Source: Thermoprotei archaeon
GTDB taxonomy: Archaea > Thermoproteota > Thermoprotei > Thermofilales > B20-G17
Assembly (NCBI GenBank): GCA_003649515.1
Contig: QMSC01000008.1
Coordinates: 1 to 16,940 of the forward strand
Length of the DNA stretch: 16,940 nucleotides
Direction of reading: 5' to 3'
Within the stretch, counting starts at the first letter, position 1; each line of letters begins with the position of its first letter. The notes under the pieces were generated by a model. That model was given only the letters and a program-made list of their open reading frames with translations. It did not search any database and was not told where the DNA came from. Shown here piece by piece: positions 1 to 8,228 of this stretch. A program made the translations under genes and the position numbers.

Positions 1-1
1 C

Positions 2-1018
2 TCATTTCCAGAGAGGTTTATTCCATAGGCATAGCTCTCTGCCTATACCCTTTTCTAAAGCGGTTTTGTAAATTCTATAAGCTACTATGGCGTCCTCACA
101 TGCCATGCCAAACGTGTCGAAGAATATTATTTCGTCGCCACTCTCCCTTCCCTTCTTCCTTCCAGAGACCACGTCTGCTATCTCGATTGCATCGCTATCA
201 TTAATGACCTTCTTTGAATACAGCTTGCCTAAAGCGGTCCTTTCATATCTCTTTATTTGCTCCCAGTTATCGACGACGATTTTACTCGCCTTCAATATGG
301 CTTCCTCTTCGAATTCGCATATGCCAACTTGAACGTAGAGCCTGGCTTTTCCTATATGCGATGCTTTAAAGAAAGGCTTCTCTGCTGACGTCGCTGTAAT
401 CACTACATCGCTCTCATTCACAGCCTCTTCAAAGCTCTTTACAACCCTTATCTTATGCTTGAAGGATGATTCAGTAGCAGCCTCCACCGCTTTATTGTAC
501 TTAGTGTCGAAGAGCAGGATTTCAGCACCTTCTACAACTATTGGAAGGGTTTCGAGAAGTGTTCTGCCTATTACTCCAGCCCCTATCAGCCCTATGGTCC
601 TAGTGTTTGAGGGCTTAAGGTATTTTACTGCAATTCCTGCAAGAGCCGCGGTCCTGGCAGCAGTTATCAGCGTTCCATCCATTATTGCGAGCGGCCTACC
701 GTTGTGAGGATCGCTCAAGATGATTATGTCTATGCCCAGTGGAAGACCGTATTTAGCGGGGTTTCTAGGGTAGCCGGCAGCCCACTTTATACACGCTATA
801 TCTACGTCTCCCCCAACGTAAACGGGCATGGAGACTATATGTCCCCTATATTCACCGTTATCGTAGAAGTCCAGTAGGGTTTTAAGGGGCATGTAAACCT
901 CGTTTCTAGCATACATCTTCAAGACAAGCTCAACATCCTCTACGGCCTTCTTCATATCTAGTACTCCTGCAGCTATAACGTCCTCTTGCTGCAGATACAA
1001 GAGTTTTAAGGGTTCCAT
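2..1018 (-). CDS. Ornithine cyclodeaminase / mu-crystallin family protein
   Basis: This is a complete 338-residue protein, the usual size for the family. Members bind NAD(P) and act on amino or imino acids (ornithine cyclodeaminase, alanine dehydrogenase, ketimine reductase, SbnB-type enzymes). Visible landmarks are the substrate-side IKWAAGYPRNP (about residues 77-87), the family segment DGTLITAARTAALAG (114-128), and a Rossmann dinucleotide loop GLIGAGVIG (143-151) followed by an acidic strand end (LLFDT). The middle also carries DVVITATSA (about 205-213), typical of the NAD-binding half. The ATG start is preceded by an AT-rich TATA-like box about 28 nt upstream on the same strand, fitting a leaderless or short-leader transcript. 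It stands alone on this strand, and the neighbouring transporter remnant may once have been its partner. Family membership is clear; the substrate cannot be read from sequence. Confidence 0.9.
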   Translation of the reverse strand: MEPLKLLYLQQEDVIAAGVLDMKKAVEDVELVLKMYARNEVYMPLKTLLDFYDNGEYRGHIVSMPVYVGGDVDIACIKWAAGYPRNPAKYGLPLGIDIIILSDPHNGRPLAIMDGTLITAARTAALAGIAVKYLKPSNTRTIGLIGAGVIGRTLLETLPIVVEGAEILLFDTKYNKAVEAATESSFKHKIRVVKSFEEAVNESDVVITATSAEKPFFKASHIGKARLYVQVGICEFEEEAILKASKIVVDNWEQIKRYERTALGKLYSKKVINDSDAIEIADVVSGRKKGRESGDEIIFFDTFGMACEDAIVAYRIYKTALEKGIGRELCLWNKPLWK

Positions 1019-1040
1019 ATCGTTTCTGAAATTGCAGGTT

Positions 1041-1054
1041 AACTAAAAATTTTT
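1041..1054 (-). promoter_or_regulatory. TATA-like box for the cyclodeaminase-family gene
   Basis: On the minus strand this reads as A/T-only AAAATTTTTAGTT, centred about 28 nt before the ATG at 1018. The spacing fits an archaeal TATA box with transcription starting at or just before the start codon. Confidence 0.4.
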
Positions 1055-1106
1055 CGAGCGATCGTGTATTTATTGAGTCAGGGCAGGTTTCGGATAGGCG
1101 AGGAGG

Positions 1107-1470
1107 TTAGAGGTTAGGCTTTAATGTAGACCTTCGGCCAACGTTAATTTCAAGTGCTCTTCTAAGATCTTCTTCCTCCAAGTCCTTGAATATTCTAAGC
1201 TTCTAGCTGAACTCTAACTCCACAGGTGCGCTTACAACTAAGAATCCTATCCGCCTGTTTTTCTTGTCCAGGCTTGCCGCTATGGGCGTCATTAGAAGTC
1301 CTATAGCCACCCATGCTACGAGAGAGAAGGGATCCGCTACTGTTGCTCCTCCAAGGGAGATGTAGATCTCAGAGCCGATCATTGAACCGAAGCCAAGAGA
1401 GAACGCGCTGAAGAATTCCAGAGTTCTTCTAAAGCCCTTACCGTAGTCCTTCTTTTCTAGAATGGATCAT
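1107..1470 (-). pseudogene. Decayed transporter fragment (MFS-like N-terminal helices)
   Basis: No intact ORF exists here, but the minus strand still reads as protein. From about 1457 it gives a stretch ending in KGFRRTLEFFSAFSLGFGS, then a second hydrophobic helix (DPFSLVAWVAIGLLMTPIA) and a basic loop SLDKKNRR. This resembles helix 1, helix 2 and the motif-A loop of an MFS permease; an APC-type amino-acid permease is the alternative. An in-frame amber codon lies at 1203-1205, and the frame then runs to TAA at 1107-1109 through a soluble, charged tail (LEEEDLRRALEINVGRR). The only ATG (1468-1470) is out of frame with the conserved part. The lost start, internal stop and missing ten or so helices mark it as a deletion-derived remnant. 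It may have belonged with the cyclodeaminase-family gene or be a relic related to the intact MFS gene at 1848. Confidence 0.6.
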
Positions 1471-1510
1471 ACCACCTACACCCTGGGTAGCGCGTTTAGG
1501 AAACAGGCGC

Positions 1511-1519
1511 ATATATAAA
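1511..1519 (+). promoter_or_regulatory. TATA box of the decayed plus-strand gene
   Basis: ATATATAAA is a near-ideal archaeal TATA box. It lies about 24 nt before a TTG at 1539, the only plausible start of the frameshifted gene downstream. Confidence 0.4.
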
Positions 1520-1538
1520 GATTACTCTGGGTAACTTA

Positions 1539-1785
1539 TTGAAGAGAGCGAAGGAGAGAGAGTTAGTCTCCTGAAGACAGTTTTACAGCTCCTTCCATTA
1601 AGGGAGTGTTTTCCAAGCCTTAAGGCCAAGCCTACAGCCTTAGTTGAGGAAGCGGACTTCAATAGGTTTTTCTAGAGGAGCTGAGCGATGTGTTAGAAGA
1701 GAAGAAGAACACTTTTACTCGATTTAGGGACGTCGTCAAGCTAATCGAGAGGTTTTCCGGTACTCTAAGCGGGCTCAGTATTTAG
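1539..1785 (+). pseudogene. Small frameshifted gene of unknown family
   Basis: Three reading frames join into one plausible polypeptide of about 80 residues. A TTG start (1539) gives LKRAKERELVS before a stop. A shift near 1570 leads into LLKTVLQLLPLRECFPS and on to VEEADFNRFF, ending at TAG 1673-1675. A second shift at the T-run near 1670 leads into LEELSDVLEEKKNTFTRF and LIERFSGTLSG, ending at TAG 1783-1785. The composite is charged, helical and soluble, with no motif I recognise. A strong TATA box lies 24 nt upstream. Two independent frame changes argue for decay, although indel errors in a homopolymer-containing assembly are possible. The rest of 1019-1847 shows no RNA gene or repeat to me. 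Confidence 0.4.
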
Positions 1786-1816
1786 ATTTCGTGCATGCCT
1801 CAAGTTTTCACTATAA

Positions 1817-1828
1817 GCTTTAATAAAG
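1817..1828 (+). promoter_or_regulatory. TATA box of the MFS / TM-helix operon
   Basis: GCTTTAATAAAG is centred about 25 nt before the TTG at 1848. The spacing supports a leaderless transcript starting at that TTG rather than at the in-frame ATG at 1857. Confidence 0.5.
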
Positions 1829-1847
1829 GAGCTTAATTGAATATGCT

Positions 1848-3245
1848 TTGATTTCAATGTTTAGGGAGTTCAAGGTCATCAAGGATGCACCACGAGGCTT
1901 TAAAATAAGCCTTATAGAGGGTGGGTTGACAGCTCTAGGTTCCTCTTTTATAGGTCCTATGGTCACGCCTCTTCTCATAAGGCTTGGAGCGGATGCTAGC
2001 CTGCTGGGGATTTATATTGCAATAGCTACGGCCTCAACTCCTCCTCTACAAGTAGCCTCCGCATTACTGCTAGATAGGTTTAGGGAGAGGAGACTTGAAT
2101 TGATGACCATATTCTCTGCATTAAACAGAGCTATATGGATCCTAGTCCTACTCGTAATTCTAGGGCTTTGGGGTGACGTCTGGACTGTCATTGCTCTACT
2201 TATACTTTTAAGGGTCTTTGGAACAGTTGCGGGACTTGCATGGACGGACATTATGGCGGATCTATCCGAGCTCTCACTGAGAGGGAGGCTTTTTGCCTTG
2301 AGGAATTCCATACTAGGGATTGTGAGCATAATTAGCTTGGCTTTCGCAAAGTTCATCTATGATACCTACTCCTACCCCACTGGGTACATTTACGCCTTTA
2401 GTATTGGAACAGCCTTCATGCTCGCATCTACCCCATTGCTTTACCTCTATGGAGATCCAGTACGGCCAAAAGGAGTCGGCATAAGTTTACGGACGTTTCT
2501 GGACATTATTAAGGATCGGGAGGTTCTGAAGGATACCCTAGCGATGTCCTTTTGGAATTCCTCCGTGAATCTCGTAAGCGCGGTATGGGTTTATCACATG
2601 TTTGTTGCATTTAATGCTGATGAGACTTGGTTCACAACCCTGAACCTCGTTGGTAGCGTTACAAGAATAGCTGCAAACTTCCCTTGGGGGAGGATTTACG
2701 ATAGATTCGGTCCTAGGAGAGTGTTCTTGTTATCTGGTCTAGGTATAATAGCGGTTCCCGTACTCTTCCCGCTCCTTCCTAACCTTGAGGGCCAACTTGT
2801 ACTGCAGGTTTACTCCTCCTTTGCTTGGACCGGATTTGGACTGGCATCCTTTAACTACGCCATATCCTATAGCGCAACTCTTAGACACGTATACATAGCA
2901 ATGTACAACTCCATACCTGCCATAGCTTCATCGGTGGCTTCCATCCTCGGATCGTTTCTCTATCAAGAGTTAGGGGTAGCGGTTTTCTACATCTCGGCTA
3001 TATGCAGGGTATTGGCGGCTATAGTTCTATACAAATATGCCTCTGAGAGAGGAGTAACCTACGAGGAGCTGAAGTTCCTAGCCCACCTCTATCCTCTCCT
3101 AGTTGTAGGCAGGGGTATAGTTGCTAACGTCTATTTAGAGGCCGTCTATACTCTCAAAGTGATATATTCCCTCATAGCTACAACCATTTTACTGGCAATG
3201 CTCATTAGTGTTTATATCATAGTCTTGAGACTATTTATGAGGTAA
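1848..3245 (+). CDS. Major facilitator superfamily permease
   Basis: This 465-residue integral membrane protein has about twelve hydrophobic helices and the two-halves layout of the MFS. Motif-A-like loops occur after helix 2 (LLLDRFRERR, about 74-83) and, more clearly, in the second half (GRIYDRFGPRR, about 281-291). The loop ELSLRGRLFALRNS is typical of poorly characterised archaeal MFS members. The substrate cannot be predicted; drug, sugar or metabolite export are all possible. The TTG start at 1848 is preferred because a TATA box lies about 25 nt upstream; an in-frame ATG at 1857 would shorten it by three residues. The next gene begins 4 nt after the stop, so the two are surely cotranscribed. 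Confidence 0.85.
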   Translation: MISMFREFKVIKDAPRGFKISLIEGGLTALGSSFIGPMVTPLLIRLGADASLLGIYIAIATASTPPLQVASALLLDRFRERRLELMTIFSALNRAIWILVLLVILGLWGDVWTVIALLILLRVFGTVAGLAWTDIMADLSELSLRGRLFALRNSILGIVSIISLAFAKFIYDTYSYPTGYIYAFSIGTAFMLASTPLLYLYGDPVRPKGVGISLRTFLDIIKDREVLKDTLAMSFWNSSVNLVSAVWVYHMFVAFNADETWFTTLNLVGSVTRIAANFPWGRIYDRFGPRRVFLLSGLGIIAVPVLFPLLPNLEGQLVLQVYSSFAWTGFGLASFNYAISYSATLRHVYIAMYNSIPAIASSVASILGSFLYQELGVAVFYISAICRVLAAIVLYKYASERGVTYEELKFLAHLYPLLVVGRGIVANVYLEAVYTLKVIYSLIATTILLAMLISVYIIVLRLFMR

Positions 3246-3249
3246 AAGT

Positions 3250-3957
3250 ATGCCAGATATAATTTCCCTAATACTCCTAGAATTGCAGAGGCTTATTGAG
3301 GAATACATCGCGATTCTAGCCTACGTACTTCCAAGAATGCTGGCTGCGACTCTCGTGATAGTCATAGGGTGGATCTTAGGAAGGGTTCTAGGGAAGGTGG
3401 TGTACTTCATACTGAGAGTAGGTAAGATCGACGAAGCGATATCTGAAACTCCTGTGGGTAAGAGACTTAAAGAAGCTGGGTACTCTTTATCGCGCCTGCT
3501 GGACTTGGTGACTAGAATAGCAGTATACCTCTTCTCGATAGGTGTTGCTATAAAGGTTATAGGCTTTCCTGAGGCTATTCAAACGGCTCAGAGCCTGATA
3601 ATCCTCGTCGGGCAGCTCATTTCAGGCACAGCAGTTCTCGTAGTTGGAGTGTTTATTGTTGAGAAGACTATTGAGCTAGCTGAGAAGATAGTGGGAGAGG
3701 AAACTCCTTTTATGAAGTTAGCTCTAAGCGCTGCGCACGTAACGCTTCTAGGAATGGTTTTTCTAGCTGCTTTATCCCAAATGGGAGTTGACCTCTCACC
3801 GTTAGCATCCCTTTTCTCGGCCATAGCCTGGGGAGTAGGCATAGGGATAGGGTTAACGATAGTAATACTATGCGTTGCAACATTTAGGGAACCCCTATAT
3901 GAACTCTTAAAGATGCTATCTACCCGTGAAAGAAAGCCTCTGGAGAAGGGCAAGTAG
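3250..3957 (+). CDS. Conserved TM-helix (MscS-related) membrane protein
   Basis: This 235-residue protein has about five hydrophobic segments (roughly residues 15-45, 88-105, 112-138, 158-175, 182-208). The first segment with its loop (VIVIGWILGRVLGKVVYF, then the amphipathic RVGKID) and the later glycine-rich helix (AIAWGVGIGIGLTIVIL) match the 'conserved TM helix' repeat found in small MscS-related channels. No beta-domain (MscS middle domain) follows: after the last helix only about 25 polar, basic residues remain (LSTRERKPLEKGK). It may therefore be a channel or scaffold without the usual cytoplasmic vestibule. It lies 4 nt behind the MFS gene in the same operon, hinting at osmotic or membrane-stress coupling, though that is inference. 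Confidence 0.7.
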   Translation: MPDIISLILLELQRLIEEYIAILAYVLPRMLAATLVIVIGWILGRVLGKVVYFILRVGKIDEAISETPVGKRLKEAGYSLSRLLDLVTRIAVYLFSIGVAIKVIGFPEAIQTAQSLIILVGQLISGTAVLVVGVFIVEKTIELAEKIVGEETPFMKLALSAAHVTLLGMVFLAALSQMGVDLSPLASLFSAIAWGVGIGIGLTIVILCVATFREPLYELLKMLSTRERKPLEKGK

Positions 3958-3975
3958 GGCATTCGTAATGTTCCT

Positions 3976-3981
3976 AGAGGT
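3976..3981 (+). promoter_or_regulatory. Ribosome binding site fixing the TTG start at 3990
   Basis: GAGGTG lies 8 nt before TTG 3990. It supports the non-ATG start and internal translation within the operon, because no in-frame ATG is present nearby. Confidence 0.5.
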
Positions 3982-3989
3982 GTCGATCA

Positions 3990-4934
3990 TTGTTGATCGA
4001 CTATGACAGCTGTAGGAGGTTTGCCCAAGTTTTAAAAAGCGCTGATATAGTCAGTGCATGCGTAGAAGATTTTGCTGACGGAGTATTCTATCCTTCAAGG
4101 GGAGAGGATCCAGAGAGCGTTGCGAGATTTTTCTTCTTTACAGTAGCTATAGACCACCGTACTCGAATTAGGGGATTTAAATATGAGGCTGTGGTCAACG
4201 GCAGGAAAGCCTTTGGAGCAAGCCTACTTTACCTACTCTCAATGAGGAAATTTCGAGAGGACCCAGACCTCTTCAGCCCGGAGAGGATGTCGAAAATAAG
4301 CGTAAAGGAGCTAAAGGAATGGCTTGAGATAGGGGAGGCGAGGATCTGGGATCCTGAAATCAGGGCCTTCCTGTTAAGGGATGCAGGCTACAAGTTGCTG
4401 AAACTCTATGAAGGCTGTGTTTTGAATGTCATTAAGGCGAGCGAGTACAAGCTATATAATCCTCCCAAAGGAGGTTTTGTTGAGAGACTTAAGGTCTTCA
4501 GAGCTTATGAGGATCCCGTAGAAAAGAAGCCTTTTCTTCTAGTAAAGTTCCTCGAGAGGAGGGGAATATTTGAGCCTAGGGATTGTGAGAACCTCCAAGT
4601 TCCAGTGGACAATCACTTAGTTAGAATAGCGGTTAGAACGGGTGTAGTTAAACTACATCCGGAAGAGGAAGAGCTTTTCAAGTGGAAGAGGGAGGCTACA
4701 ATGGAGGAGGATGTAATCGTAAGACTGACCATCAGGAGGGCTTATAAATGCATTTCAGACGCTTTAAATGCGAAGCCGACGTTGCTCGACGACTTTCTCT
4801 GGAATCATGGACGAACAGTATGTACGCCAGAGAACCCTAAATGCGGCAAGTGTATTCTTAGAAACGCTTGTAAGAGCTTTTTGAGTAAGCGTTATCTATT
4901 GGAGCACAAGTTCCTTAACACGTGGTACTACTAG
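3990..4934 (+). CDS. HhH-GPD superfamily protein with endonuclease III-type Fe-S motif, Qng1-like layout
   Basis: This protein is 314 residues from tandem TTG codons. The C-terminus has C278-x6-C285-x2-C288-x5-C294, exactly the 4Fe-4S loop of endonuclease III/MutY glycosylases. Upstream, VPVDNHLVRIAVRTGVV (204-220) aligns with the endonuclease III segment carrying the catalytic aspartate (VDTH), here D207. Unlike endonuclease III, no helix-hairpin-helix GVG hairpin or catalytic lysine is visible just before it. The long N-terminal helical part (RFFFFTVAIDHRTR, 46-59; GASLLYLL; a ..FSPERMSKIS.. segment, 95-104) is laid out like the queuosine-nucleotide glycosylase Qng1 (DUF2419), whose fold is related to DNA glycosylases. 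I infer an N-glycosylase acting on a nucleic acid or a modified nucleoside, not a classical AP lyase. It sits 32 nt behind the MscS-related gene and convergent with the next gene. Confidence 0.6.
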   Translation: MLIDYDSCRRFAQVLKSADIVSACVEDFADGVFYPSRGEDPESVARFFFFTVAIDHRTRIRGFKYEAVVNGRKAFGASLLYLLSMRKFREDPDLFSPERMSKISVKELKEWLEIGEARIWDPEIRAFLLRDAGYKLLKLYEGCVLNVIKASEYKLYNPPKGGFVERLKVFRAYEDPVEKKPFLLVKFLERRGIFEPRDCENLQVPVDNHLVRIAVRTGVVKLHPEEEELFKWKREATMEEDVIVRLTIRRAYKCISDALNAKPTLLDDFLWNHGRTVCTPENPKCGKCILRNACKSFLSKRYLLEHKFLNTWYY

Positions 4935-4949
4935 TGAACTGTGAACTGG

Positions 4950-6068
4950 TCACTCGACTACTGACGCAATAATCATGTTATGTAGTCTAGGCCTATCCTT
5001 CAAAATAGCCTTATTCTCCCTACCATAGTGAACGCAATTTGTCAGGAATATCACAAAAAGTTCCAGCGGGGGATCAATCCACATGGAAACTCCCGTAAAA
5101 CCTGTATGTCCGTAAGCTTTCTCGGATATGAGATCTCCGCCTGAACAATAGTGACCAGGAATGCGCATAGTCCATCCTAAAGCCCTCCTCTCTTCTCCAT
5201 CGAAGACCTTTTCCTGAGTAATAGTCCTAACACTTATCGGACTCAGTATTCTGGTGCCTTCAAGCACACCCTCATTAAGCATCATTTGAGCGAAACGCGC
5301 CAAATCATACGCTGTTGTGAAAAGTCCTGCATGTCCCGAAACTCCACCCATAGCATAGGCATTTTCGTCGTGCACCTCTCCCCAAATAACTCTTTTGCGG
5401 AACTTGCAGTATTCAGTTGCGGCAATACGCTCCCTTAGCTCTGGCGGAGGGTTATACATTGTGTGGCGCATGCCTAGAGGCTTAAAAATCATGTCGCTAG
5501 CTACTTTATCGAGCTTTTCTTCAAGGACCCTTTCAATTAAGTATCCGAGGAGGATGTACCCTAAATCGCTGTAGACTATTCTTTTTCCTGGAGGATATTG
5601 GAGCTTTACTGATTTAAGGACGTAATCGTAGACCTCCTCAGGAGACTTACAAGTGAGGTAGAGGGGAGCCCATGAGGGAAGCCCGGAAGTATGGGTCAGT
5701 AGGTGGAATATCCTCACATCTTCCCTTCCATGGCCTCTAAACTCAGGCAAGTATTCCGCTAATGGATCAGAGAGAGAAATGCATCCTCTTTCCACAAGCT
5801 GCATTATGAGCGTTGTCGTTACAACAACTTTCGTTAGTGAGGCGACATCAAAAATGGCGTCCCTGCGCATCTCTATCTCTAAAGGGTTCGTAACGCTGTG
5901 ACCGAATGCCTTATAGTACACTATTCCTCCTCTTCGGGCGATGAGTAATGTAGCTCCAGGAAAGTGTTTCTCGCATATGGCTTTAAGGAGAAAGGCGTCT
6001 AACCTCCTCAACTTTTCCTCATCAAAACCCACTTCATGGGGTTCTCTAAAGCGCAGAACGTATTCCAT
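4950..6068 (-). CDS. Serine hydrolase, beta-lactamase / class C family
   Basis: This 372-residue protein has the three active-site motifs of the beta-lactamase-fold serine hydrolases (PF00144). These are S77-L-T-K80 (nucleophile and base) in FDVASLTKVV, Y166-S-D168 in IVYSDLGYILLG, a common variant of YxN, and H321-T-G in YGHTGFTGVSMW. The linker GVSGHAGLFTTAYDLARFAQ is also characteristic. No signal peptide or membrane helix is present, so it should act in the cytosol. Known members are esterases, DD-peptidases and peptide or amide hydrolases. An archaeon without peptidoglycan makes esterase or peptidase activity more likely, but the substrate is open. A GAGGTGA ribosome site lies 4 nt before the ATG, and the gene is divergent from the transglutaminase gene. 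Confidence 0.88.
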   Translation of the reverse strand: MEYVLRFREPHEVGFDEEKLRRLDAFLLKAICEKHFPGATLLIARRGGIVYYKAFGHSVTNPLEIEMRRDAIFDVASLTKVVVTTTLIMQLVERGCISLSDPLAEYLPEFRGHGREDVRIFHLLTHTSGLPSWAPLYLTCKSPEEVYDYVLKSVKLQYPPGKRIVYSDLGYILLGYLIERVLEEKLDKVASDMIFKPLGMRHTMYNPPPELRERIAATEYCKFRKRVIWGEVHDENAYAMGGVSGHAGLFTTAYDLARFAQMMLNEGVLEGTRILSPISVRTITQEKVFDGEERRALGWTMRIPGHYCSGGDLISEKAYGHTGFTGVSMWIDPPLELFVIFLTNCVHYGRENKAILKDRPRLHNMIIASVVE

Positions 6069-6072
6069 TTAG

Positions 6073-6079
6073 TCACCTC
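6073..6079 (-). promoter_or_regulatory. Ribosome binding site of the serine hydrolase gene
   Basis: On the minus strand this reads GAGGTGA, 4 nt before the ATG at 6068. It shows this gene uses a leadered mRNA, unlike most of its neighbours. Confidence 0.55.
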
Positions 6080-6092
6080 GTTTAGGAAACGC

Positions 6093-6112
6093 TATTAAAA
6101 TATTATATAGTA
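6093..6112. promoter_or_regulatory. Shared A/T-rich core of divergent promoters
   Basis: The 65-nt gap between the serine hydrolase and transglutaminase genes contains one A/T block (TATTAAAATATTATATAGTA). It can be read as a TATA box on either strand: TATATAAT toward the hydrolase and AATATTATATA toward the transglutaminase. The two genes probably share this short promoter region. Confidence 0.45.
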
Positions 6113-6133
6113 ACATTTCATTTAAGGAAGTCT

Positions 6134-8212
6134 ATGAGGAGGCAGGTGGTGAAGACTACAGGACGAGCTGTAAGCCTCATGCTAATAGCCCTAGTTGTAA
6201 TTTCGTTGCTTAAAATACCTCCAGGGGAACCTATTCACCTGAGGGTCGGCATATCTTCGTTAACTATGAGAAGTATCGGGATAATAATATGCGACCAAGT
6301 ATGGGATGCTGGGAGGTACAACATCAGGAAGAATGCTACATTTAGGCCTGGAGAGACGGTTTACATATATAATGAGGTGGAAGTGAGGTCCCCTAGAGCT
6401 AGATCTTTTAAGTTTATCCTTGAGTGGACTTTAGAGATCTATGATCCTGTAGGAGCCTTAGTAGCGCGTAGCGTCCAAAGACTTAGTCCCAAGGTAGCTT
6501 ACGGCTCAGCTGCGTACGCCGTATGGTTTAAGAAGCCTGTTAGTAGGGTGGATCTCGAAGGTCTATATAGGGTTGTCCTAAGGATAAGGGAACTTGTAAG
6601 TGGGGAGTCCTTAAAGGAGGAAGGAACTTTCTTCATAATCGATGCAGCACCGGTAATGCTGAGGATATCGTTAAACCAAACGTTGATCTTTGAGAACGAG
6701 GGCCCAAGCGCAGCAATACTTAGGAAATTATACGTTCCGCTAATAAAATCCGTACGACCTTATCAAGAAGTGCTTCAAGAGCCCATATTTAGTAGGTATC
6801 CTGAGACCCTAGAGAACGATCAATGGGGAAATAGATACGCGTTCTACAAGGACATAAGGATTCCAAAAGGAGGAGAGTTCAGGCTTAAGATAATCTATTT
6901 CCTCAGAATTCATTTTAAGTTCTTCCCAGATCCTAATATTTCGCTCAGCGAGTTTAAAGCCAGGGTTGCAGGACTTAAACACTGCCTAGAGCCCACTAAA
7001 TACATTGAATCCGATGCCCCTGAAATTCGGAAGGTTGCCGATCAAATCTCTGCAGGCTACGATAACCCATATCAAATCTCAAGGGCTATAGCGAACTACA
7101 CATATAACTACATAAAGTACGATAAACACGTTGACGAGAAGCTGGGCGCCCTATGGACGCTGATAAACAGGAGGGGTAAATGCATACACTTCTCAAGACT
7201 TTTCGTAGCCCTGGGAAGGGCTATAGGAATTCCATCACGCGTAGTGCTTGGGCTCAGGCTGGAACCCATAGTGGGAACTGTCGTTAAGACGGGTGAAGGT
7301 GCTGCTCATGCATGGGCTGAGATCTACATGCCGGATCAAGGTTGGATACCCGTAGAACCTCAGAGTGGAATATTTAAGTTCGGCAGAGCTCCTCCTGAAC
7401 CAGTTTACATATGCTTACTACAATGTCCCTCAGAAGCAGTGATTATAGACGGCAAGGAGTTCGAAGCAGCCTGCTACTTCTACGCCTATGTTGGTCGGAT
7501 TCGATCATACTTCGAGTTGAGCTATAAAATTGAGAAAGAGCTTCCCGAGAGATTTCCCTCAAAAATCGAAGTGCAGCTAGCGAAGAAGTGTTACATCGGA
7601 GAGAGAGTTAAGGTGTCAGGAATCCTTCATCCTCCGCTTAGCAACAAGGCGATCACGTTCTACTTTTACTCGCCAAGCGGAAGGCTAAGGGTGTTCAGAA
7701 GCATAACGCGTAACGGGGCTTTCACGCTTACCGTCATGTTCAACGAGACCGGCACTTGGAGAGTTCAGGTTGTGTGGATAGGGGATAGTATGCACTCTCC
7801 TGCTTTAACTCCTCCGTTAGAGATAGAGGTAATCAAGAGAAAGTCGCGAATTGCGGTTTCGTACCCCTCAACAGCAGAGTTTGGAGATGCGCTAGTAATA
7901 AGGGGGCAGCTTGACCCTCCTCTCGAAGGTGAGGAAATAGAGATAGTCCTTCAAAACCCTCTTGGAAGAGAGTTCATATATAGCATAAAAACGGGTCCTG
8001 GTGGAACTTTTGAGGCGAACTTAGGTCCTCTGTTACTACCAGGCGCATGGAAACTGAGCATATCTTGGGCTGGAAATTACATGTATGAGCCCTCTGGTCT
8101 AGCTTTAACCATTATTGTAGGTGTTGAGAGAATAATCTTAATTGCTATACTTTTAACAATAGCGATTGTTTCATTGTTTTTCTACATTAGGAGAAAGAGG
8201 AAGAAAGGATAA
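6134..8212 (+). CDS. Membrane-anchored extracytoplasmic transglutaminase-like protein
   Basis: This 692-residue protein starts with a signal peptide or anchor (basic start, then VSLMLIALVVISLLKI, 13-28). It ends with a membrane helix (about 665-684) and a basic tail RRKRKKG, so most of it faces outward. The centre is a transglutaminase/papain-like core: C350 in GKCIHFSRLFVALGRAIGIP, H392 in AAHAWAEIYMPDQGWIPVEP, and E409 where a triad aspartate is usual (an accepted variant). Two immunoglobulin-like beta domains follow (about 476-565 and 570-660); each begins with an IxV strand, has an xLxPPL segment and ends in a xWxGxxxxxP strand pair. Archaeal relatives are thought to be surface proteases or crosslinkers. 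The ATG has a weak GGAAG site and an A/T-rich promoter upstream. It is codirectional with the metzincin gene 49 nt downstream. Confidence 0.85.
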   Translation: MRRQVVKTTGRAVSLMLIALVVISLLKIPPGEPIHLRVGISSLTMRSIGIIICDQVWDAGRYNIRKNATFRPGETVYIYNEVEVRSPRARSFKFILEWTLEIYDPVGALVARSVQRLSPKVAYGSAAYAVWFKKPVSRVDLEGLYRVVLRIRELVSGESLKEEGTFFIIDAAPVMLRISLNQTLIFENEGPSAAILRKLYVPLIKSVRPYQEVLQEPIFSRYPETLENDQWGNRYAFYKDIRIPKGGEFRLKIIYFLRIHFKFFPDPNISLSEFKARVAGLKHCLEPTKYIESDAPEIRKVADQISAGYDNPYQISRAIANYTYNYIKYDKHVDEKLGALWTLINRRGKCIHFSRLFVALGRAIGIPSRVVLGLRLEPIVGTVVKTGEGAAHAWAEIYMPDQGWIPVEPQSGIFKFGRAPPEPVYICLLQCPSEAVIIDGKEFEAACYFYAYVGRIRSYFELSYKIEKELPERFPSKIEVQLAKKCYIGERVKVSGILHPPLSNKAITFYFYSPSGRLRVFRSITRNGAFTLTVMFNETGTWRVQVVWIGDSMHSPALTPPLEIEVIKRKSRIAVSYPSTAEFGDALVIRGQLDPPLEGEEIEIVLQNPLGREFIYSIKTGPGGTFEANLGPLLLPGAWKLSISWAGNYMYEPSGLALTIIVGVERIILIAILLTIAIVSLFFYIRRKRKKG

Positions 8213-8228
8213 AACATACATATTTCCA

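Noticed and set aside
2012..2356. 114-codon minus-strand ORF inside the MFS gene
   Set aside because: Antisense shadow; serine-rich translation and no upstream signals.
3588..3962. 124-codon minus-strand ORF opposite the MscS-related gene
   Set aside because: Shadow of a hydrophobic coding sequence; the translation is Thr/Pro/Ser-rich without motifs.
4950..6068. True antibiotic beta-lactamase
   Set aside because: No signal peptide, YSD instead of YxN and HTG instead of KTG; this is the pattern of broad-specificity esterase/peptidase members in an organism without peptidoglycan.
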